Assembly (NCBI GenBank): GCA_011682565.1
Contig: JAACEJ010000160.1
Location: 1-7,288, forward strand
Direction of reading: 5' to 3'
Length of the DNA: 7,288 nucleotides
Origin: Actinomycetota bacterium
GTDB lineage: Bacteria; Zhuqueibacterota; Zhuqueibacteria; Residuimicrobiales; Krinioviventaceae
A program made the position numbers and the translations under genes. Below the pieces are notes generated by a model. It ran no database searches. It saw only the letters and a program-made list of their open reading frames with translations, and was not told the origin of the DNA. How positions within the stretch are numbered: position 1 is the stretch's first letter; every line of letters begins with the position of its first letter. Of the stretch, positions 1 through 5,516 are shown in pieces.

Positions 1-1
1 T

Positions 2-1555
2 GACAAACAGCAGATGCATCTTCGCAAGCATTTTGGTTTGTTCTTTCCCTTTTACACTCTAAAAGATAACGAAAAAGATAATGCCCTGATTATTGGCGCA
101 GGAGGGGGACGCGATGTGGTGGTTGCATTGCTTGGCGGCGTTAAAAAGATAACTGCTGTGGAGGTCAACCCGGATTTGGTGGATTTGGTGAAAAGATATG
201 AAAAGTTTAACGGGGGTATTTACACCCAAAATCCAAAAGTGCAAGTTGTGGTTCAGGAAGGCAGAAATTATCTTCGCTCGATTCATAAAAAGTATGATCT
301 TATCATGCTTTCTATTCCCATTACCAAAAGCAGCCGCAGCATGGAAGGCTTTGCCCTCACCGAGAACTTTTTGTTTACTGTCGAAGCGATTCAGGATTAT
401 CTTGATCATCTTACACCGGAAGGTCGAATAGTCATCGTAGCCCACAACGGCGCAGAAATTTATCGTCTCATCTCTCTAGCGCTGACTGCTTTTGAAAAGA
501 AAAATACAAGCCAACCCGATGCCATGAAACATATTTACACCATCGGCTCCGGGATGATGCCGACAATTGTCATTAAAAATCAACCTTTTGATAGTCTGAC
601 TTCCGAAGCAAGACATATTATCAGTCACCGGCTGGGTTTTGATAAGGGGAATTTGTTTTTCCCCTTTATTCCGCAACTGACGATCAAGCCTTCGGAACGT
701 CTGGGAATTGATTCGGAATGGCGAATGTTCGACCAAATATTGGTGTATATTTCGGAGGGAAAGTTAAGCCTGGATCAGCTTGTCCAAAGTGCACCTTTGG
801 ACATCAAACCAACGACAGATGACAGTCCGTTTTTTTACAAGTTTGAACAGGGGTTGCCGAAACCCTTTGGACTTTTCTCAGCTTTTATAGTTATCGTTTT
901 AATGCTCCTGGCTGTACCGTTTGTTGCAACCAACAGGCCGGAAGAGCGTCAGCTTGCTTTCTTGAAACCATTCGTCCGTTATCCTCAGATGAAGACTCTT
1001 CTGTTGTTGTTTTTTTCCCTGGGAACGGCCTTTATGATAATAGAAATAGCCCTTTTTCAAAAACTGACACTTTTTATTGGTCAACCGATCTTTACATTAA
1101 CCGTCCTGCTTACTTCTCTTCTTTTAGGAACAGGACTTGGCAGTCTGTCCAGTTCTCTGATAAAAAAACGGCTGGCGATAGTATTAGCGATTGCTGCTGT
1201 CCTGGTTTCGGCGACAATTCTGGTTTACAGCATTTTCCTGAACAATATATTTGCGGCCGGTACGGCGGACCCAAAATTGAGTGCGGCGGCGCTTCTTTTT
1301 CCTTTAGGCTTTCTGGCAGGATATCCGTTTCCGCTTTCGATTCGTTTGATGAAACAACAAAAATTGGATAAGTATATAGGCTGGATGTGGGGAGTGAATG
1401 GAATTGCTTCGGTAACAGGTTCCGTCCTCGCCATGATTATCGGTATAAAGATCGGCTTTACTTATGCCCTGATGTCGGGCGCATTGCTGTACGCTATCAT
1501 CGCAGCGCTCTCACTCTCTTTGCGGCAATCAAACTCGATGCGCTTGCGGAAATAA
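2..1555 (+). CDS. Spermidine-synthase-like SAM-binding membrane protein, 5' end missing
   Basis: This is the C-terminal part of a membrane protein with a spermidine/spermine-synthase-like Rossmann domain. The frame is open from base 2 with no stop before the first ATG at 14, and that ATG lies just ahead of the nucleotide-binding domain. The true start is therefore probably upstream of the window. Counting from the ATG at 14, the SAM-type glycine loop GAGGGRD is at residues 28-34, and the acidic residue ending strand 2 (AVEVN) is E50. The synthase catalytic loop, normally DxSDP-like, reads LSIPITKSSRSMEG, so aminopropyl transfer is doubtful. From residue 284 on there are about seven hydrophobic segments (near 285-307, 328-345, 360-380, 387-409, 423-445, 457-480 and 482-503). 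They include patterns I associate with large membrane-bound members of this family (FMIIEIALFQ, PLGFLAGYPFPL, WGVNG). Full-length relatives usually carry more N-terminal helices. The substrate is unknown. A small YHS gene follows 31 bases downstream. Confidence 0.85.
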   Translation, partial: DKQQMHLRKHFGLFFPFYTLKDNEKDNALIIGAGGGRDVVVALLGGVKKITAVEVNPDLVDLVKRYEKFNGGIYTQNPKVQVVVQEGRNYLRSIHKKYDLIMLSIPITKSSRSMEGFALTENFLFTVEAIQDYLDHLTPEGRIVIVAHNGAEIYRLISLALTAFEKKNTSQPDAMKHIYTIGSGMMPTIVIKNQPFDSLTSEARHIISHRLGFDKGNLFFPFIPQLTIKPSERLGIDSEWRMFDQILVYISEGKLSLDQLVQSAPLDIKPTTDDSPFFYKFEQGLPKPFGLFSAFIVIVLMLLAVPFVATNRPEERQLAFLKPFVRYPQMKTLLLLFFSLGTAFMIIEIALFQKLTLFIGQPIFTLTVLLTSLLLGTGLGSLSSSLIKKRLAIVLAIAAVLVSATILVYSIFLNNIFAAGTADPKLSAAALLFPLGFLAGYPFPLSIRLMKQQKLDKYIGWMWGVNGIASVTGSVLAMIIGIKIGFTYALMSGALLYAIIAALSLSLRQSNSMRLRK

Positions 1556-1572
1556 CAATAACTTTTTAAAAT

Positions 1573-1580
1573 AAAGGAGA
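1573..1580 (+). promoter_or_regulatory. Ribosome binding site of the YHS gene
   Basis: AAAGGAGA is a near-ideal Shine-Dalgarno sequence six bases ahead of the ATG at 1587. It fixes the start of a gene that might otherwise be overlooked because of its size. Confidence 0.8.
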
Positions 1581-1586
1581 TTCAAA

Positions 1587-1763
1587 ATGGCTAAAGATCC
1601 TGTTTGCGGTATGCAAGTGGACGAAAAGACGCCTGCGGGAAAGAGCGAGTACAAAGGAAAACCCTATTACTTTTGCTGCTCCGGATGCAAGGATACTTTT
1701 GACAAAGAACCGGAAAAATTTATAACCCTTCCTAAAGAAAATTCCGGTCACCACCATCATTAG
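1587..1763 (+). CDS. Small YHS-domain protein (58 aa)
   Basis: This is a complete 58-residue protein consisting of one YHS domain. It opens with MAKDPVCGMQVD and continues with YKGKPYYFCCSGCKDTF and EPEKF, which are the family hallmarks. C7 and the C30/C31-x-x-C34 cluster are the likely metal ligands. The chain ends in four histidines (55-58), a natural tail that could add metal binding. YHS domains occur alone or fused to copper and heavy-metal P-type ATPases and to other metal-handling proteins, so a cytoplasmic metal-binding or chaperone role is likely. The metal itself cannot be read from the sequence. There is no signal peptide. A strong ribosome binding site precedes the start and a hairpin terminator follows the stop. 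The upstream spermidine-synthase-like gene ends only 31 bases before it, so the two probably share a transcript. Confidence 0.93.
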   Translation: MAKDPVCGMQVDEKTPAGKSEYKGKPYYFCCSGCKDTFDKEPEKFITLPKENSGHHHH

Positions 1764-1767
1764 CAAA

Positions 1768-1808
1768 AAACCCGGCTGGTTTCATCTCCTCCAGAACCAG
1801 TCGGGTTT
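1768..1808 (+). terminator. Intrinsic terminator after the YHS gene
   Basis: Left arm AAACCCGGCTGGTT (1768-1781) pairs with right arm AACCAGTCGGGTTT (1795-1808). They form a 14-base-pair stem with a single G-U wobble and a 13-base loop. A run of A precedes it, and the following TTTAATATATTTG is U-rich though interrupted. It starts four bases after the YHS stop codon and closes the first transcription unit. The A/T-rich flanks suggest it could also work in the opposite direction. Confidence 0.75.
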
Positions 1809-1816
1809 AATATATT

Positions 1817-1936
1817 TGTCATTGCAAGGAGTGAGGAACGAGCGACTGTTTACCCCGGGTTATCGGGGAAGTAATCTCATAACTACCTGTGAAGCATGAG
1901 ATTGCTTCGCTTCACTCCGTTTCGCTCGCAACGACA
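1817..1936. repeat. Imperfect palindromic dispersed-type repeat, about 120 bp
   Basis: The ends are inverted copies: TGTCATTGCAAG at 1817-1828 against CTCGCAACGACA at 1925-1936, whose reverse complement is TGTCGTTGCGAG. Inside lies a second inverted pair, GAAGTAATCTCAT (1868-1880) and ATGAGATTGCTTC (1896-1908), with one mismatch. There is also a small hairpin CCCCG/CGGGG (1853-1857 and 1864-1868). Ends of the type TGTCATTGCGAG with an internal GCAATCTC motif resemble short non-coding repeats I know to be scattered through many bacterial genomes, including Desulfobacterota. Only this one copy is visible, so its dispersed nature is inferred. No ORF or transposase is present. It sits between the two transcription units, where such elements commonly insert. 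Confidence 0.7.
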
Positions 1937-1975
1937 TGGTTAAAAAGTATTGTTACATGTTTTACGGAAAAAATT

Positions 1976-1981
1976 AAGGGA
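1976..1981 (+). promoter_or_regulatory. Ribosome binding site of the membrane methyltransferase gene
   Basis: AAGGGA lies seven bases ahead of the ATG at 1989 and supports that start. It is the first ribosome binding site after the repeat and marks the head of the second gene unit. No convincing -35/-10 promoter pair was found between the repeat and this site. Confidence 0.6.
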
Positions 1982-1988
1982 CATTTAA

Positions 1989-2618
1989 ATGCACGAATCT
2001 TATGATTACAGTCTATGGATCATGGTGGTTTTCAATGTTGTTCTTTTTGGCGGTTTTGTTTTTGGATTTCTGCGCCCCAAAAAGAAATACGAATGGCGAA
2101 CGCTGGGTGTGTTCGCTGCATTTATTGTCGCCCTGTTCACAGAGATGTACGGTTTTCCGCTGACAATTTATGTTTTGCTCTCCTTGTTCGGCAGTAAACT
2201 GGGGGTAACCGATCCGTTTCAACATGTGAACGGACACCTGCTGGGCACACTCTTTGGTGCGCCGGCATGGTTGAAATTAATCATCTGCCAGGTCGGAGGT
2301 TTTGTCATGCTGATCGGTCTTATTATCATGGGCAAAGGCTGGCGTTTGATACACGCTGCAAAAGACGAATTGGTAACCACCGGCATTTATGCTTCGGTTC
2401 GCCATCCTCAGTATTCGGGTTTGTTCCTGATTACCATCGGTATGCTTATCCAGTGGCCGACAATCATCACCCTGGTGATGTGGCCGATTCTGATGTTCGC
2501 TTACTACCGATTGGCTATGCGCGAAGAAAGAGATGTGGAAAAAATCTTTGGCGAGGAATACCTGACTTACCGGCAACATGTACCGGCTTTTATTCCAAAA
2601 ATATCGGCTAAAAAATGA
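1989..2618 (+). CDS. ICMT/PEMT-family membrane methyltransferase (209 aa)
   Basis: This is an integral membrane protein of the isoprenylcysteine carboxyl methyltransferase / phospholipid N-methyltransferase superfamily, which moves a methyl group from SAM to a membrane-embedded substrate. Hydrophobic segments lie near residues 9-28, 36-66, 93-114, and at 141-172 as a helical hairpin. The family signature is visible: LVTTGIYASVRHPQYSG with R138-H139-P140, then REERDVEKIFGEEYLTY near 178-194, where acidic residues help bind SAM. The length is normal for bacterial members. These proteins are often annotated as isoprenylcysteine methyltransferases, but bacteria rarely have prenylated CaaX proteins, so the real substrate (lipid, quinone, isoprenoid or other) is unknown. 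It appears to lead a four-gene operon. Its TGA overlaps the ATG of the next gene (ATGA, 2615-2618), implying translational coupling to the flavoprotein. Confidence 0.87.
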   Translation: MHESYDYSLWIMVVFNVVLFGGFVFGFLRPKKKYEWRTLGVFAAFIVALFTEMYGFPLTIYVLLSLFGSKLGVTDPFQHVNGHLLGTLFGAPAWLKLIICQVGGFVMLIGLIIMGKGWRLIHAAKDELVTTGIYASVRHPQYSGLFLITIGMLIQWPTIITLVMWPILMFAYYRLAMREERDVEKIFGEEYLTYRQHVPAFIPKISAKK

Positions 2619-3772
2619 AAGGTAGAACAATTCATATCATCGGTGCCGGGCCCGCCGGCCTGGTTGCGGCCATCAATCTCGCTAAAGCGGGTTACCATGC
2701 TATCGTGCACGAAAAGCATAACGATGTCGGCAGCCGCTTTAATGGCGATTTCCAGGGCATTGAAAACTGGTCTTCGACAAAAGATGCAATGCTCTTTTTT
2801 AAAGAAATCGGGTTGCAAGTGAATTTTCTCTGCGCGCCGCACCAAACCGGTCATTTTTATGGCCCGAATTTAAACGGCGTCAGGATTAAAGCGAGGCGTC
2901 CGTTGTTTTACCTCATCGAACGCGGCGTCGCTGCCGGCTCTTTTGACCAGGGTTTAAAACAACAGGCGTTGGCTGCAGGCGTGCAGTTTTTATGGAACGA
3001 TAAAATCGAAAAGGTGCCCGCTGAAATAACTATTGTGGGAACAGGGCCGAAAGCGGCGGACGTCATTGCCAAGGGAATCATATTCAAGACTTCTCATCCT
3101 GATGCCTATTACGGTTTTCTTGATGATCGGATTGCGCCAAAAGGTTATGCTTACTTGTTGGTAAACAATGAGAGAGCGACTTTTGCCACCTGTATGTTTG
3201 AGGATTTTCGCAATTCACGAATCTATTTTGAACGTGCCTTAAAAATGATGCGGGAAGTTGTGGATATCGATATTAAAGAACCGGCGGAGTTTGGTGGATT
3301 CGGAAACTTTTTTCTGCCCTCATCAGGGCGCAAGAATGACAAATCTCTTTATGTGGGCGAAACAGCGGGTTTTCAGGATGCGCTTTGGGGATTTGGGCTT
3401 CGTTATGCATTGCTGTCCGGTTACTTTGCAGCGCAGAGCATCATTAGCGGAAGGGATTTTGATCAATTATGCCGGAAAGATATTTTGCCTTCCTTGAAAA
3501 CGTCACTTGCGAATCGTTGGCTCTTTGCCCACCTTGGAAATCGTGGGTATCAATGGGTATTAAATCGGCTGAATAAATCCGGGGATGCTGTAAATATTCT
3601 GCAAAAGCATCATCGATTATCTTTTTCAAAACAGGTGATCTTCCGGCTTGCAAGGCGTTGGTACCATACGCGTTTGATCGATAAACAATGTATGCACAAG
3701 AACTGTGATTGTATTTGGTGTCGGTGCGGCAAAGATGAAGATATGATAAAAGTAAATACGTTTGATGATTAA
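2615..3772 (+). CDS. Geranylgeranyl-reductase-like FAD-dependent oxidoreductase with Cys-rich tail (385 aa)
   Basis: A flavoprotein with the N-terminal dinucleotide-binding fold HIIGAGPAGL (G10-x-G12-x-x-G15) and E33 at the end of strand 2 for the FAD ribose. A second glycine motif, IVGTGPKAAD, is at about 140-149. The later FAD-contact motif reads VGETAGFQDALWGFG, with G248-E249 where relatives usually have Gly-Asp. The overall pattern resembles the geranylgeranyl reductase / FAD monooxygenase superfamily, whose members saturate isoprenoid chains or hydroxylate substrates. The reaction here is not determined. The C-terminus carries C359, H361, C364, C366, C369 and C371 within thirteen residues, a possible iron-sulfur or zinc site. 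There is no signal peptide or obvious membrane segment. No clear Shine-Dalgarno precedes the ATG at 2615, which overlaps the stop of the methyltransferase gene. Coupling suggests the two proteins act in one pathway. Confidence 0.83.
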   Translation: MKGRTIHIIGAGPAGLVAAINLAKAGYHAIVHEKHNDVGSRFNGDFQGIENWSSTKDAMLFFKEIGLQVNFLCAPHQTGHFYGPNLNGVRIKARRPLFYLIERGVAAGSFDQGLKQQALAAGVQFLWNDKIEKVPAEITIVGTGPKAADVIAKGIIFKTSHPDAYYGFLDDRIAPKGYAYLLVNNERATFATCMFEDFRNSRIYFERALKMMREVVDIDIKEPAEFGGFGNFFLPSSGRKNDKSLYVGETAGFQDALWGFGLRYALLSGYFAAQSIISGRDFDQLCRKDILPSLKTSLANRWLFAHLGNRGYQWVLNRLNKSGDAVNILQKHHRLSFSKQVIFRLARRWYHTRLIDKQCMHKNCDCIWCRCGKDEDMIKVNTFDD

Positions 3773-3776
3773 AGAA
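3771..3776 (+). promoter_or_regulatory. Weak ribosome binding site used to choose the ptsI start
   Basis: AAAGAA, overlapping the stop of the flavoprotein gene, lies six bases before ATG 3783. It is a weak match, but no better one precedes the earlier candidates TTG 3762 or ATG 3765. It favours 3783 (or the adjacent ATG 3786). Confidence 0.35.
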
Positions 3777-3782
3777 TCGACT

Positions 3783-5516
3783 ATGATGAAAGAAACAACA
3801 CTAAAAGCGCGAATTATATCGCCGGGCATTGCGATTGGCAAGCCATTTTGGGTTAATGAACCTTTAATAGAGGTTAACGAAACAAGAAAAATTGATATTG
3901 ATACAGAGGTGAAAAGATTTGACAAACAAGTGAATCGCATCGCTTCGGAATTATCAGAATTGTTTCTACGCATTTCCAAAGAGATTGATATCAAGAATGC
4001 GGAAATCATTCAAACGCAGCAAATGATTTTGGCTGATGAAGGATTTAAGATAAAAGTGATCAATCTGATTTCTGAAGAATTCATCCCTGTAGAAGCGGCA
4101 GTGGAACGCGTTATGAAAAGCTTCTCCCAACGGCTGGCTGCTTCTTCTAATGAGTATATGCGGGAACGCGCTATCGATTTCATCGATCTTGCTACATATT
4201 TTAAAAATCAATCGATTGAAGAATCGGGAATCCCTGACAAAGAAATCGACAAGGAGACGATATTGATTGTCGGAGAACTTTTCCCATCGATTGTTCTGAC
4301 ATGTAAACGACTTGCAACCAAAGGAATCATCGCCAGGAGCGGTGCACCGACCTCACATGCTGCTATTCTGGCAAGATCGTTTGCTATTCCCGTACTTGTT
4401 AACGCTTTGGATACTTGGGAAAAAATCGGCAACGGTGATCAAATCATTGTTGATGCCTATGATGGCAACATCACCCTGTCTCCCGGGCCGCAAACTCTGA
4501 AGCGTTATAGAAAACACCTTCAGGAGCAAAAACGCCTGAATAAGGAATACAAAGCAATAAAAAGGATTCGGGCAAAGACTCGGGATGAAACGAGAATCTC
4601 TCTTGGTGTGAATATTGAAAGACTTGACGAACTGCACTTGTTTTCTCCGCTTGATATTGATGAATTGGGGCTTTTCCGCACCGAGTTTTTATTCATGTTC
4701 GACCAGACGAATTTTCCATCGTATGAAAAACAAGTCAAATGGTATGAAAAAGTTGTAAAATATATGGACGGCAAGCCTGTGACCTTCCGGGCTCTGGATG
4801 TGGGAGGAGATAAATTCCTGCCCTATTTTTCCATGGGGAAACAAAACAACCCCTATCTTGGTTTGCGGGCGCATCGGGTATTTCGCTATCATCCGGAGAT
4901 TTTGGAGACGCAGCTACGGGCGATCCTGCAAGCGGCAAAATTCGGTCCGGTCAGAATTCTCTACCCTATGATTAACAATCTGGAAGAAATGGATTATTTG
5001 AACGGCATTCTATCCGGCATCGAAACAAAGGATTTGGAGTTTGAATTGGGGATCATGGTCGAAACGCCGGCCTCTGTTTTCATGATCCGCGAACTGATCC
5101 AACACGTGGACTTTGTCAGCATCGGCACCAACGACCTGGTGCAATACACCCTGACTGTGGACCGCAACAACGAGAATGTGATGCCTTTTTACCAGCCTTT
5201 TCACCCGCTCATTTTACGCATGCTGAAAAAAGTTGTAAATGCCGCGAAAGACCTTGACAAACCGGTTTCGATATGCGGCGAAATCGCCTCCGACCCACGC
5301 TGGACGCCGCTGCTTTTGGGGCTTGGAATCCGTTCCCTGAGCATGGCACCGCTGCTCATACCGCCTATTAAAAAACAAATTCTCTCTCTGAATCTTGTGC
5401 AATGCCTGGACCTGGCGGAAAAGGCATTGGCGACGAATTATGAAATCGACGTTGAACGTTATTTAGACGACTTTTTTGCAAGAAAGGGGCGCAAAAAAAA
5501 TGTTAAAAATAGCTGA
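3783..5516 (+). CDS. ptsI: Phosphoenolpyruvate-protein phosphotransferase, PTS Enzyme I (577 aa)
   Basis: Enzyme I takes phosphate from phosphoenolpyruvate onto a histidine and passes it to HPr, the first step of the PTS. The N-terminal helical domain begins ISPGIAIGKP. The swivelling domain carries the phospho-histidine in GAPTSHAAILAR (H192, near E. coli H189). The C-terminal PEP-binding barrel shows LFRTEFLFM (R299), TFRALDVGGDKFLPYF (R336), NPYLGLRAHR, GIMVETPA, SIGTNDLVQYTL and the catalytic cysteine in SICGEIASDP (C498). All key residues are present and the length is typical. There is no GAF domain, so it is not PtsP, and no fused HPr or EIIA. One departure is Ser-Gly-Ala-Pro before TSH, where Gly-Gly is usual. 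The frame also opens at TTG 3762 and ATG 3765, inside the flavoprotein gene; 3783 is preferred because of the weak site at 3771-3776. The gene overlaps the transporter gene by 17 bases. GC content rises in its last third. Confidence 0.95.
   Translation: MMKETTLKARIISPGIAIGKPFWVNEPLIEVNETRKIDIDTEVKRFDKQVNRIASELSELFLRISKEIDIKNAEIIQTQQMILADEGFKIKVINLISEEFIPVEAAVERVMKSFSQRLAASSNEYMRERAIDFIDLATYFKNQSIEESGIPDKEIDKETILIVGELFPSIVLTCKRLATKGIIARSGAPTSHAAILARSFAIPVLVNALDTWEKIGNGDQIIVDAYDGNITLSPGPQTLKRYRKHLQEQKRLNKEYKAIKRIRAKTRDETRISLGVNIERLDELHLFSPLDIDELGLFRTEFLFMFDQTNFPSYEKQVKWYEKVVKYMDGKPVTFRALDVGGDKFLPYFSMGKQNNPYLGLRAHRVFRYHPEILETQLRAILQAAKFGPVRILYPMINNLEEMDYLNGILSGIETKDLEFELGIMVETPASVFMIRELIQHVDFVSIGTNDLVQYTLTVDRNNENVMPFYQPFHPLILRMLKKVVNAAKDLDKPVSICGEIASDPRWTPLLLGLGIRSLSMAPLLIPPIKKQILSLNLVQCLDLAEKALATNYEIDVERYLDDFFARKGRKKNVKNS
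5483..5489 (+). promoter_or_regulatory. Ribosome binding site of the MMPL transporter gene, inside ptsI
   Basis: AAAGGGG lies within the last codons of ptsI, ten bases before the ATG at 5500. The spacing is a little long and contains a run of eight A (5493-5500). It supports initiation at 5500 and thus the 17-base overlap. Confidence 0.5.

Noticed and set aside
59..445. Open frame on the - strand inside the spermidine-synthase-like gene.
   Set aside because: The sense strand encodes a clear SAM-binding domain; the reverse product shows no domain.
1817..1936. Repeat considered as a CRISPR unit or as a second terminator.
   Set aside because: There is only one element with inverted rather than direct repeats and no spacers. 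It lacks a U-run after the outer stem, so a terminator role is not supported.
1937..1988. Possible sigma-70 promoter with TTGTTA near 1955 as the -35 box.
   Set aside because: The only hexamer at suitable spacing is poor and falls almost on the ribosome binding site, so a promoter cannot be supported.
3762..3782. Earlier starts for Enzyme I at TTG 3762 or ATG 3765.
   Set aside because: They would add only six or seven residues ahead of the conserved N-terminus and have no visible ribosome binding site. The ATG pair at 3783/3786 fits better, though this is not certain.
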